Assembly: GCA_964559135.1 (NCBI GenBank)
Contig: CAZLGG010000037.1
Location: forward strand, 1-34,148
Source of the DNA: DRQF01 sp964559135
GTDB lineage: Bacteria; Planctomycetota; GCA-002687715; DRQF01
Direction: 5' to 3'
DNA: 34,148 bases
Positions 1 to 7,382 of the stretch are shown in pieces. The notes under the pieces are model-generated. The model searched no databases. It was not told where the DNA came from and was given only the letters and a program-made list of their open reading frames with translations. A program made the position numbers and the translations under genes. Numbering within the stretch: position 1 is the stretch's first letter; every line of letters starts with the position of its first letter.

Positions 1-177
1 GTCCAGGTCGGTGACCTGGATGCGTGGGCCGCTCGTCTGGCTGAGTTGGCGGAAGACCGCGATCGGCTTCGGGCATGGCGAAAGACGATCCCCGACGTTC
101 CAACCCTGGCGGAGCACGTCAGTGGGCTCAGATCTCTCTATGACGATCTCGTAGGTCGAGGCTCTTCCGCGCCGTGA
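1..177 (+). CDS. Glycosyltransferase family 4, C-terminal end (partial)
   Basis: An open frame enters from the left edge and stops at TGA 175-177, giving 58 residues. The sequence (W..RL.EL..DRDRL..WR, then a proline-valine-proline turn and L..LYDDL) resembles the last helices of GT-B fold glycosyltransferases, where a short helix about residue counts and a final amphipathic helix ending in L-Y follow the nucleotide-sugar domain. The neighbours (a methyltransferase and three further glycosyltransferases) support a role in polysaccharide or lipopolysaccharide assembly. The catalytic part lies outside the window, so the family is inferred from the tail and context only. Confidence 0.5.
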   Translation, partial: VQVGDLDAWAARLAELAEDRDRLRAWRKTIPDVPTLAEHVSGLRSLYDDLVGRGSSAP

Positions 178-280
178 GAGGCCCCTGCGGTTTTGACGGC
201 CGCAAGTCCATGGCGTAAGTTGCCGTCGTCGTCGCGCCCGCGGTGTTTTGACTCTTGTGACGACTTGGAGTGCGGCGCGT

Positions 281-832
281 ATGGCCCAAGGGATTGATGA
301 TTCCCATGACGATCTCGGCAGCGTGGATGGTATCCTCGGAGACATCACGGACTCCTCGACGCTTTTCACCGTGGACAAGGGACGGACCTACAAGGAGTTC
401 TGGAACAACGTCTCGCAGACGCGATTCGGGGCGAACTTCGCTGTGGTCGGGACGGCGTTCGATGAGGATCCGACGGACGAGAGTTTGATCCTCCACGGCG
501 AACCCGAGGTGCAGGTGTTGGTCGACAAGCTGCACATCGGTCGGGAATCCCGGGTGCTGGAGATCGGGGTGGGGGTGGGGAGGCTCGCCTGCCACATGGC
601 GCCGCAATGCGAGAGTTTCGTCGGCGCGGATATTTCCGCGAACATGCTTCATGTCGCGCGCCAAAACTGTGCGGATGGCACGAATGTGGAATTCGTGGAA
701 CTTTGTGAGCCCTCCGGTCTTCCGTTCGACGCTGCCGAATTTGATGCCGTTTACGCCCAAGCCGTTTCCATCCACCTCGACCGGGAGGACTGTTACAGGT
801 ACATGCGCGAGACGTTCCGGGTTCGAGAATGA
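281..832 (+). CDS. Class I SAM-dependent methyltransferase, interrupted by in-frame TGA
   Basis: From ATG 281 this encodes 183 residues; a TTG at 248 in the same frame would add 11. Residues about 92-101 (VLEIGVGVGR) are motif I of the Rossmann-fold SAM site, VGADIS (about 114-119) is the acidic post-I strand, and LPFDAAEFDAVYA is the motif II/post-II region. The fold is cut short just after the YMRETFRV helix, where family members normally continue with a proline-glycine turn and two more strands. The frame stops at TGA 830-832 but stays open in the same frame to 1297, suggesting one original gene with a nonsense codon, or a deletion-fusion. The neighbouring glycosyltransferases suggest sugar or lipid-glycan methylation, which is inference. 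It may be non-functional. Confidence 0.6.
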   Translation: MAQGIDDSHDDLGSVDGILGDITDSSTLFTVDKGRTYKEFWNNVSQTRFGANFAVVGTAFDEDPTDESLILHGEPEVQVLVDKLHIGRESRVLEIGVGVGRLACHMAPQCESFVGADISANMLHVARQNCADGTNVEFVELCEPSGLPFDAAEFDAVYAQAVSIHLDREDCYRYMRETFRVRE

Positions 833-889
833 CGAGACCGCTTCGCGTCTCGAGTTGCGAGAGCAAACTTCGATGGCCCCGTCCCCACG

Positions 890-1297
890 GTGAACTGGGA
901 CTACGACCTGGTCTCCGTCGGTGTGCGTCCCACGAGCGGAAAGGGCCCTCGCGCCCGGCTGCTCGGACGGGAGGAGCGCCAACGCGTCACTCGGTTCTCC
1001 GACGATGACTGCGAGCGTTATCGGCGCGCATGCATCGCCAAGATGATGGCCCACCCTCTTGCCGACGAGTTCAAGACGGCGGCGGATTTCTTCTCGAAGT
1101 TACCTCCGGCGGTGGCTTTCGAATGCCTGCTCGAGGTCGACCGGTCCGTCATTCGGATCTCGGACTCGGGGCGGGACCCGTTGCTCTTCATGCCGCTGTT
1201 GCTCGAGGCGGCGACGGTGGACGGCGAGACGGACTCGCTCCCCGAGCGGTTTCGGCGGAGTCTGGCTCGGTTTTTTCGCGAGAGCGAGCAGAGCTGA
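890..1297 (+). CDS. Unknown protein; same-frame continuation after the methyltransferase stop
   Basis: A GTG at 890 opens 135 codons in the same frame as the upstream methyltransferase fragment, and no stop lies between 833 and 1297. I recognise no family. The first third is arginine-rich and charged (E-R-Q-R-V); the rest looks helical (FKTAADFFSKLPPAVAFECL, then LFMPLLLEAATVDG and a closing R-R-SLARFF helix). It may be the C-terminal part of a larger two-part protein with the methyltransferase fragment, split by one TGA, or an independent small gene. No clear Shine-Dalgarno sequence precedes the GTG, which favours the split-gene reading. It converges on the minus-strand glycosyltransferase, with 16 bases between stop codons. 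Confidence 0.45.
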   Translation: MNWDYDLVSVGVRPTSGKGPRARLLGREERQRVTRFSDDDCERYRRACIAKMMAHPLADEFKTAADFFSKLPPAVAFECLLEVDRSVIRISDSGRDPLLFMPLLLEAATVDGETDSLPERFRRSLARFFRESEQS

Positions 1298-1313
1298 ACG
1301 CCTTGTCGTGCCC

Positions 1314-2258
1314 TCACGGGGCCTGAGGGGGATCATAGACGGATTCTCGGCTGCCCCGTGCCATCGCGGTCATTTGCACCCAAGCCCAGTAGGGTGCGGC
1401 GAGGGCCCATGTCGTCTTCCAGAAAAACCCGTGCGCGGTATCGGCGAGGAGGGCGCGCCAGAAACGCCGGGTGGTTCCGCCCCATCGGCGCAAGAGGACG
1501 GCCGGGCCGGAAATGGGTCGGAAGTCCGCCAGTCTGGCCGCGAGGGCGTGCGCCTTTCGTACGCGATGGGAAAACTCCTCGCGATTCACCGCGTGAGCGT
1601 GAATGACTTCCGCCGCGGGGGTGAACGCGAGGGATTGTCCCCGAAAGAGTGCGGTTCTGGCCCAGGTGAGATCTTCTCCGAAGTCCAGCTCCGGAAAGGG
1701 ACAACCCATGAGGAAGTCCCTCCGCACGATGCTGGACACGTTGTCGAAACGAATGCGACTCAAGCGTGTGATCGGCGAGAGATTCCTCCATGTTTCGGCA
1801 TCGAGGGGGGGCTGAATGCGGGGAGCCCGTTCGCGGGCCTCGTCGCTCGGCATGTGCCGATTCAGGTTCAGAGCTTGGAAGGGGTGGACGTCGCTCGGTG
1901 CGATCTGCCTGGCGTAGGCTCCGACGGCGCCCGTCTCGAGAAGCCCGTCCACCAGGCTTCCGAGCCAAAACGGATTTGCCGGGAGAGCATCTTGGGAGAG
2001 GAACGCGACCAGGTCCGTTCGGCACAGGGAGGCCGCCAGATTGCGCGTCCGACCGTGCTGGAACTCTTCCCGCGGGATGACCTCATGAGGGACGGCTTCT
2101 CGCTCGAGAATCGCTCGGGTGGCGTCGTCGGATGAGGAGTCGATGACGAGGATCTCGGTCGGCCCTTCGTAGTTCTGAGAACGGAGGGATCGCAACGATG
2201 CGGGGAGCCACCGTGACCCATTCAAGGTGGGAATGACGACGGTCACGGACGGCGTCAC
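1314..2258 (-). CDS. GT2 family glycosyltransferase (rhamnosyltransferase-like)
   Basis: The start is GTG 2258-2256, which overlaps the upstream gene's TGA in the tetranucleotide GTGA; the 314-residue product begins just before the canonical first strand (VTVVIPTLNG). The GT-A features are visible: LVIDSSSDD at about residues 37-45, and HGRTRNLAA followed by FLSQDA (about 87-91), where SQDA takes the metal-binding DXD position as in bacterial rhamnosyltransferases. DFGEDLTWA later is the ED acceptor motif. The C-terminal third is basic and aromatic, suited to membrane contact. It is translationally coupled to the second GT2 gene, so both likely add sugars to the same cell-surface glycan. Donor and acceptor cannot be read from sequence. 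A longer reading frame upstream is only the antisense-like extension through the neighbouring gene. Confidence 0.85.
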   Translation of the reverse strand: MTPSVTVVIPTLNGSRWLPASLRSLRSQNYEGPTEILVIDSSSDDATRAILEREAVPHEVIPREEFQHGRTRNLAASLCRTDLVAFLSQDALPANPFWLGSLVDGLLETGAVGAYARQIAPSDVHPFQALNLNRHMPSDEARERAPRIQPPLDAETWRNLSPITRLSRIRFDNVSSIVRRDFLMGCPFPELDFGEDLTWARTALFRGQSLAFTPAAEVIHAHAVNREEFSHRVRKAHALAARLADFRPISGPAVLLRRWGGTTRRFWRALLADTAHGFFWKTTWALAAPYWAWVQMTAMARGSRESVYDPPQAP

Positions 2259-3301
2259 GCGAGCGGCCTCACGAGCCGCCACCAGACGGTGAGGAACCGG
2301 CTGAGCGCCCGGAGCGCCCGGCCGGGGCGAATGAGCGGGGAGACGGTCAGGGGGTCGGCTCGGAGCAGGTCGCGATCGCGGACGCGGCGCGCCCGCTGGA
2401 CGACGCGCCTTTGGCGAAGGAGGCGCGGGAGGGCACGAAGAAGCTGCCACTTGCCCAAGCACCAGGCGCCTCCATGGCCCTTTCGGAGCGCAAATGCAAG
2501 GTAGGCGGCCTCATAGGCGAGAAAGCCGGGGACTCCCAGGAGGAGCGAGCGCCAGGAGTGACATTTCAAAAGGACGAACCACCGGTTGCGGGAATGGAAG
2601 AGAACGCGGCGGGGCGAATACGCCTGCTCCGTTCGGAATGAGATGCCCGCCGTGCCTTCGCGGTGGTAGGCGATGGCATCCGGGACGTGTCGCACGACGT
2701 GTCCTCGTTGCCGCACACGGAGGGACAGGTCGTGATCCTCGAAGAGGATGAAGTGAGCGGGATCGTAGCCCCCGGCCTCCAGGACCTTCTCACGGTGAAG
2801 GAGGAGAGCGAAGGAGATGGCCGCGTCGATATCGCGGGGACGGTCGCCGGCGTCCCTCAAGGGAGTGTAGAAATTGACGAGCGTCATCATTCCCACGTAG
2901 TGAAAATGACCTCCGTCGTAGTGGATGCGATCCCGCTCGCCATCGAAGAGCGCACGGGGTTGGAGGATGGCGCATTCCTTCTCCCGATGGGCGAGAAGTC
3001 TCTCCAGGCAGTCGGAGGCGAGATGGACGTCGTTGTCGACCTGGAGGACCCATGTCGTATCGGCCGCTTCCAGACCGGCGTTGCGTGCGGGACAGGGCCC
3101 CCCGTTGACCGGAAGTTCCAGGATCTCGACGGAAGGGAAGCGTTCACGTACGAATTCGACGCTTCCGTCGGTGGATGCGTTATCGACGAGGATGATTCGT
3201 GACGGGACACGGGTTTGTGCGAGAAGCGAGCCGATACAGCCCTCCAGGTACTGTCGGCCGTTCCAGTTGGTGATCGTCGCGGTCACTTCCTCGGAGGACA
3301 T
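2255..3301 (-). CDS. GT2 family glycosyltransferase
   Basis: A 348-residue GT-A protein from ATG 3301-3299. The N-terminal strand (VTATITNWNG), LVDNASTDGS (about 38-47), NGGPCPARNAG and the metal-binding DND triad (about 89-91 within QVDNDV) define family 2. FILFEDHDLSLRVRQRG is the typical acceptor-side E-D motif of WsaD/RfbN-like inverting enzymes. After about residue 240 the chain becomes hydrophobic then strongly basic (repeated arginines), suggesting peripheral association with the inner membrane. It is the first gene of a two-gene minus-strand unit with the next GT2 and is divergent from the GT4 gene at 3348. The role is probably O-antigen or exopolysaccharide assembly; the sugar is unknown. 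Confidence 0.87.
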   Translation of the reverse strand: MSSEEVTATITNWNGRQYLEGCIGSLLAQTRVPSRIILVDNASTDGSVEFVRERFPSVEILELPVNGGPCPARNAGLEAADTTWVLQVDNDVHLASDCLERLLAHREKECAILQPRALFDGERDRIHYDGGHFHYVGMMTLVNFYTPLRDAGDRPRDIDAAISFALLLHREKVLEAGGYDPAHFILFEDHDLSLRVRQRGHVVRHVPDAIAYHREGTAGISFRTEQAYSPRRVLFHSRNRWFVLLKCHSWRSLLLGVPGFLAYEAAYLAFALRKGHGGAWCLGKWQLLRALPRLLRQRRVVQRARRVRDRDLLRADPLTVSPLIRPGRALRALSRFLTVWWRLVRPLA

Positions 3302-3332
3302 GGCGGTTTTGTAACACGGGGGGGCGTCGGCG

Positions 3333-3341
3333 TGCTATAAG
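3333..3341 (+). promoter_or_regulatory. Extended -10 promoter directly before the GT4 start
   Basis: TGCTATAAG at 3333-3341 matches an extended -10 element (TG-N-TATAAT, five of six hexamer positions) in the 46-bp divergent gap. No convincing -35 sits 17-18 bases upstream, as is usual for extended -10 promoters. Transcription would begin about seven bases downstream, at or next to the GTG start codon at 3348, and no Shine-Dalgarno sequence precedes that codon. Confidence 0.5.
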
Positions 3342-3347
3342 CCCCCT

Positions 3348-4745
3348 GTGGGGAACGATGCACTCCAGATCCTCTACGTCGTTCACGGCTTTCCGCCCAG
3401 CGAGGCGGCCGGTGCGGAGATCTACGCCTATCACGTGGCACGGGGCATGCGCGAGCGTGGCCACGATGCCCGCGTTTTCTGCCCAGGGAACGACCCGAAC
3501 CTGGACGAATACGAAACGTTCGAGGAGACCTACGAGGGGATTCCCGTCCTTCGAGTGAACAATACCTGGCGCGACCTCCATCGCTTGATGGACACGGTGC
3601 ACAACCGACAGGTCGCCGAGATCTTCGCGAAACTCCTCGACACGACGCAGCCGGATCTGGTTCACGTGCAGCACACGATCGGGACGACGGCCGAGGTTTT
3701 GCCGCTGGCGGCGGCGCGGGGCATCCCGGTCGTGGCGACCTTGCACGACTACTGGTTTCACTGCCCGCGGGGGCAGCGGTTGACGCCGAGGGGCCATCTT
3801 TGCGAAGAGATCGAGCCATGGCGCTGTAGCCTCTGCATCTTCAAGAAGCGGGGGCGCTATGGCTTCGATTGGAGCCGCGACTATCTCCAGGGGCGCTCGG
3901 TCGCCTGCGGTGATCGTACCGGACTCTCCCGTTTCCTCCGGTTTCCGTTTCGTCTCGCGGCGGAGGTGATTTCCGAAGTGGGGCCGAATGCGATTCGCCG
4001 CCGGAACGCCTTCATGGCCCAGTGCCTGAAGTCCGCGGATCTCCTCCTTTGCCCGTCCAAGTTCCTGGCCGAGGAGTACCGGCGACAGGGCGTACCCGAG
4101 GAACGCCTCGTCTTTTGGGAAAATGGCATGGATCCGGAGCCGTTTCGACATCTTCCGACCCGCGCGCTACCGCAGGAAGAGCATCGCCCGATTCGATTCG
4201 GCTTCGTGGGCACGCTCATTCCCAGCAAGGGCCCGGAAACCCTGCTTCGCGCGTTTCAATCCATCCCGCAGGGTGCGGCGACGCTCGACATCCACGGCTC
4301 GGGGGGAGGTCCGAACGCGGAACGTTTCGAGAAGAAGCTTCGCGACATGAACCGTCACCCGGACGTGCGGTTCCACGGACGGTTCGAACACGAGCGTTTA
4401 CCGGAAGTGCTGTCTCGGCTGGACGTCCTCGTTCAACCGAGCGTCTGGTTCGAGAATGCGCCGCTCACGCTTCACGAGGCGGTGCTGGCGGGCTTGGCCG
4501 TCGTGACGTCGGACCTCGGAGGGATGGCTGAATTCGCCGAGCGTTTCGGAAACGCCCTCACTTTTCCACGGGGCGACGCAGCGGCGTTGCAGCGGGTCCT
4601 CGAGCGTCTGATCCAGGACGAAGAACTGCTGCCGTCGCTCGTTCCGGCCCAGCGCAGCGTTCGTACCCTCGACGACGACGTCGAGGGACTGTTGGATCAC
4701 TACAGGACCTTGATCGCGGAGTGCGACCGGAGGATGAACTCATGA
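3348..4745 (+). CDS. GT4 family glycosyltransferase
   Basis: The 465-residue GT-B enzyme starts at GTG 3348 because the conserved first strand (LQILYVVHGFPPSEAAGAE) begins at residue 6. The acceptor domain carries the glycine-rich loop and ATLHDYWFHCP, followed by a cysteine cluster (C-x-L-C near GHLCEEIEPWRCSLC) common in a GT4 subgroup acting on extracellular polysaccharides. The donor domain has FGFVGTLIPSKGPETLL and, near the end, FENAPLTLHE, the E-x7-E motif that binds the nucleotide diphosphate, followed by VVTSDLGGMAE. It overlaps the next gene by ATGA (4742-4745), so it is translated together with the phosphatase. Substrates cannot be deduced. The start has no ribosome-binding site, discussed with the promoter. 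Confidence 0.88.
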   Translation: MGNDALQILYVVHGFPPSEAAGAEIYAYHVARGMRERGHDARVFCPGNDPNLDEYETFEETYEGIPVLRVNNTWRDLHRLMDTVHNRQVAEIFAKLLDTTQPDLVHVQHTIGTTAEVLPLAAARGIPVVATLHDYWFHCPRGQRLTPRGHLCEEIEPWRCSLCIFKKRGRYGFDWSRDYLQGRSVACGDRTGLSRFLRFPFRLAAEVISEVGPNAIRRRNAFMAQCLKSADLLLCPSKFLAEEYRRQGVPEERLVFWENGMDPEPFRHLPTRALPQEEHRPIRFGFVGTLIPSKGPETLLRAFQSIPQGAATLDIHGSGGGPNAERFEKKLRDMNRHPDVRFHGRFEHERLPEVLSRLDVLVQPSVWFENAPLTLHEAVLAGLAVVTSDLGGMAEFAERFGNALTFPRGDAAALQRVLERLIQDEELLPSLVPAQRSVRTLDDDVEGLLDHYRTLIAECDRRMNS

Positions 4746-5686
4746 TCTTGGGGCCGTTCAGAACTTGGCTCGTACTGCTGGCGATCTCCCTGCTTCCCCC
4801 ACAGCAGCCCCTCGTGCGAGCCGTCGCGTTCGGGGACTGGGGCGTCAAGGAGACCCAGCGGCCCGCTCAACTCGCCGTCCGCGACGCCCTCGCCACGTTT
4901 CTCCGTCGTGAGCCCGCGTCCCTGGGCCTTCTTCTCGGGGACAACTTCTATCCCGACGGCGTCGAGTCGGCGACTGATTCCATTTGGAAGACCAGGTTCG
5001 AGGATGTCTACCGGGGCAGCACGTTCGACTTTCCTTTCTTCGTCGTTCCGGGCAACCACGACCACGGGGGAAGCATTTCAGCTCAGATCGAATACGGGCG
5101 TCGGCACCCTGACCGCTGGGTCATGAAGAAGACGCCTTGGGCCTTCTCTCGGGGGTCCTGGAGGGGACGTCCCCTCGTGGATGTCTTCATGATCGACACG
5201 GAGAGATGGCGCAAGAGTTCGAGGCAGCGTGTGAAGAGACGGGATGCCCTCAGACGTCTTCTGATGAAAAGTCACGCGCGGTGGAAGGTGGTGTGCGGTC
5301 ATCACCCGATCTTCGGCAACGGGAAAAAGAAGGATGATCGAGTGCTCATGCGGGCGCTTCGGCCGGTCCTTCGCGAGTTTCAAGTCGATTTCTATCTCGC
5401 CGGACATCAGCACAACCTGCAGGTCCTTCCCGACCGCCTGGGGGGGGACGACGAACGTTTTCCTCTCTACGTGATCGCCGGCGGGGGAGGTGCGGGGCCG
5501 GCGACTCTCAAACGGAGAAAGGGCGCGTTCTTTCAGGCGGAAGCATTGGGATTCGCGGTTCTGGACTTCTTCGGAGATCGGGTTCGGGTGCGCCTCGTGG
5601 ACAGCGCGGCCCGCACGCTGCATGATGGGGTGCGTCGGAAGGCCGGGCGCTATGAACCTGCGAGGAGCAAAGGAGAACAGCGATGA
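4742..5686 (+). CDS. Secreted tartrate-resistant/purple acid phosphatase-like metallophosphatase
   Basis: ATG 4742 gives 314 residues with an N-terminal hydrophobic stretch (WLVLLAISLL, about 9-18) that looks like a signal peptide, so export is expected. The calcineurin-type dimetal motifs occur in order: GDWG (31-34), LGDNFY (65-70), PGNHDH (103-108), CGHHPIF and AGHQHN. This set, especially GDWG with GHQHN, is that of type 5 (tartrate-resistant) acid phosphatases, which hydrolyse phosphomonoesters with an Fe-Fe or Fe-Zn centre. The length fits the family. It overlaps the preceding glycosyltransferase and the following amidase by ATGA on both sides, so it belongs to one operon. The natural substrate is unknown; phosphate removal from phosphoproteins or sugar phosphates is possible. 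Confidence 0.85.
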   Translation: MILGPFRTWLVLLAISLLPPQQPLVRAVAFGDWGVKETQRPAQLAVRDALATFLRREPASLGLLLGDNFYPDGVESATDSIWKTRFEDVYRGSTFDFPFFVVPGNHDHGGSISAQIEYGRRHPDRWVMKKTPWAFSRGSWRGRPLVDVFMIDTERWRKSSRQRVKRRDALRRLLMKSHARWKVVCGHHPIFGNGKKKDDRVLMRALRPVLREFQVDFYLAGHQHNLQVLPDRLGGDDERFPLYVIAGGGGAGPATLKRRKGAFFQAEALGFAVLDFFGDRVRVRLVDSAARTLHDGVRRKAGRYEPARSKGEQR

Positions 5687-6723
5687 CGCGGATGGACCGC
5701 AGGGAATTCGTCGGATTGAGCGTGGCTGCGGCTGCCGCGGGACGCTGGCCGGGGCGAGCGCCCTTGATTCTGGAGCGCCGCGTGAAGCCGGCCGTCGTTT
5801 CCAGCACCAACGGCTTGCCCTACATGGAGGGCGCCTTGGAGCGGATCGCGAAGGGTGAGGACGTCCTCGACGCGGTGATTTGGGCCGTGAACCAGGTGGA
5901 GAACGATCCCAATGACATGAGTGTGGGTTACGGTGGACTTCCCAACGAGGATGGGGTCGTGGAGTTGGACTCGTGCTGCATGCACGGCCCCAGCAACAAT
6001 GCGGGCGCCGTGGGCGCCCTGCGCAACATCAAGAATCCGTCCCAGGTGGCCCGCGCCGTCCTGTGGAATCTGGACCATGTCTTGCTCGTGGGAGAGGGAG
6101 CTCTCCGGTTCGCCAAGGCGATGGGCTTCAAGGAAGAGAATCTGCTGACCGACCGCGCGCGCGCGCGGTGGCTGAAGTGGAAACGCAACCTCAGCCCCCG
6201 AGACGATTGGTTGCAGCCGAAGGACAAACGGCCCGCGCTCGACCCGGCAAAGAAGGAGGGTAAGCGGGAAACGGGCACCATCAACTTCAACGGCGTCAAT
6301 GCCAAGGGCGAGGTGAGCGGTGTCACGACGACCAGCGGTCTTGCGTTCAAGGTGCCGGGGCGAGTCGGCGATTCACCCCTCATCGGCGCGGGTCTCTACG
6401 TCGATGGGAAGGTCGGCGCCGCGGGCAGTACGGGGCGCGGGGAAGCCGTCATCATCAGCTGCGGATCTCATACCGTGGTCGAGGGGATGCGCCAGGGCAT
6501 GCATCCCAAGGACGCGTGTCTCTTCGGGATCAAGAGGGTGGCAGCCATGAACACCATGCCCTACCTTCTCGACGAGAAGAAGCGCCCGGCTTTTCAGGTC
6601 AATTTCTATGCGGTGGATGTGCAGGGGCGTGTGGGGGGCGCTGCGATCTGGCCCAGCCGCTATGCCCGCGGGGATGAGTCTGGAGCGACCCTGGTCGATT
6701 CCGCGCATCTTCTCGAGCGTTGA
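5683..6723 (+). CDS. N4-(beta-N-acetylglucosaminyl)-L-asparaginase (aspartylglucosaminidase family)
   Basis: A 346-residue Ntn-hydrolase precursor. MDRREFVGLSVAAAAAG at the N-terminus is a twin-arginine type signal (RR-x-F then hydrophobic, alanine-rich). The glycosylasparaginase signature is visible: GYGGLPNEDGVVELDS in the alpha chain, TGTINFNG with Thr199 as likely autocleavage site and nucleophile, then VTTTSGLAFKVPGRVGDSPLIGAGLY and the AAGSTGRGE binding loop. Family enzymes split the GlcNAc-asparagine bond of degraded glycoproteins or act as asparaginases. The residue pair before the nucleophile is Thr-Gly instead of the usual His-Asp or His-Gly. It shares ATGA with the phosphatase upstream and is followed after six bases by a DCC-family gene. 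Exported degradation of glycosylated peptides is a reasonable inference. Confidence 0.88.
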   Translation: MTRMDRREFVGLSVAAAAAGRWPGRAPLILERRVKPAVVSSTNGLPYMEGALERIAKGEDVLDAVIWAVNQVENDPNDMSVGYGGLPNEDGVVELDSCCMHGPSNNAGAVGALRNIKNPSQVARAVLWNLDHVLLVGEGALRFAKAMGFKEENLLTDRARARWLKWKRNLSPRDDWLQPKDKRPALDPAKKEGKRETGTINFNGVNAKGEVSGVTTTSGLAFKVPGRVGDSPLIGAGLYVDGKVGAAGSTGRGEAVIISCGSHTVVEGMRQGMHPKDACLFGIKRVAAMNTMPYLLDEKKRPAFQVNFYAVDVQGRVGGAAIWPSRYARGDESGATLVDSAHLLER

Positions 6724-6729
6724 GCCACC

Positions 6730-7128
6730 GTGGCCAAGACACCGATCGTGATCTTCGACGGCGAGTGCAACATTTGCAACGGCGCGGTCCAGTTCATCAT
6801 CAAGAGGGATCCCCTCGCCCGGTTCACGTTTGCCGCGTCCCAGGGTGATGCGGGGCGGGCCCTCCTCGCTCGGCACGGATTGACCGAAACCGGAAAGAGT
6901 TCCATGGTCCTCATCCAGGACGACCGAACACTTTTCGAGAGCGATGCCGTTCTCGAGATCGCGGCCGGCCTCCAAGGCCCGTGCCGGTGGCTCCGCGTCT
7001 TCAAGGTCGTCCCTCGATTCCTCCGGAACCCCTTCTATCGGCTCTTCGCAAAAGTCCGCTATCGCCTGTTCGGCAAGAGATTGACCTGTATGATTCCCAC
7101 GGCGGACGTGAAACGCCGCTTTCTCTGA
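6730..7128 (+). CDS. DCC-family (DUF393) thiol-disulfide oxidoreductase-like protein
   Basis: From GTG 6730 the 132-residue product begins with the family hallmark PIVIFDGECNICNG, placing D10, C13 and C16 in the D-G-x-C-x-x-C motif. It then shows FTFAASQ, a short thioredoxin-like core with SSMVLIQD, and the conserved C-terminal region RNPFYRLFAKVRYRLFGKR. Members of this family are about 130 residues and are predicted redox proteins with no well-established substrate. It is the last gene of the glycosyltransferase-phosphatase-glycosylasparaginase unit, with a six-base gap upstream. A role in disulfide handling of the exported neighbours would be speculation, since this protein lacks a signal peptide. 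Confidence 0.85.
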   Translation: MAKTPIVIFDGECNICNGAVQFIIKRDPLARFTFAASQGDAGRALLARHGLTETGKSSMVLIQDDRTLFESDAVLEIAAGLQGPCRWLRVFKVVPRFLRNPFYRLFAKVRYRLFGKRLTCMIPTADVKRRFL

Positions 7129-7325
7129 CTCCTGAAACGGTCGATGCGCAACGCGATCTTCACGTGGTGGTCTTGGGCGTCCTCGACGACATCGGCCGTC
7201 GGGATGGGGCACTCACCACGATGGGGCAAGGCCTAGGGCGGAGGGAAATCCGACTGCGATCCCACAAGGGCGAGGAAGCGAGTTTGCGATCGTACACCCG
7301 AGATACATCGACATGTCTGAGGACA

Positions 7326-7355
7326 CCCTGCGACAACTGCGTTGATGTCGCAGGG
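7326..7355. terminator. Stem-loop between convergent genes (candidate bidirectional terminator)
   Basis: The 254-bp gap 7129-7382 holds no convincing gene. It contains a perfect 10-bp inverted repeat, CCCTGCGACA at 7326-7335 and TGTCGCAGGG at 7346-7355, with a 10-base loop. No T-run follows on either strand, so efficient Rho-independent termination is uncertain. The position between two converging transcription units fits a shared terminator. Confidence 0.45.
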
Positions 7356-7382
7356 CCCGTCATGGGGATCCGGCCCCAGGGC

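Noticed and set aside
848..862. Selenocysteine insertion element after TGA 830-832
   Set aside because: The stem is only five base pairs, the local protein context is not a redox motif and no Sec machinery is visible in the window; kept only as an alternative in the findings.
128..1054. 308-codon minus-strand open frame over the methyltransferase
   Set aside because: The plus-strand frame carries SAM motifs; the minus-strand product has none. The minus frame's survival is explained by base composition.
1311..1329. CCCTCA/TGAGGG stem at the end of the GT2 gene
   Set aside because: Only six base pairs with a seven-base loop, and no T-run; too weak to call a terminator.
1059..2135. 358-codon plus-strand open frame over the GT2 gene
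   Set aside because: Antisense to a glycosyltransferase with complete family motifs.
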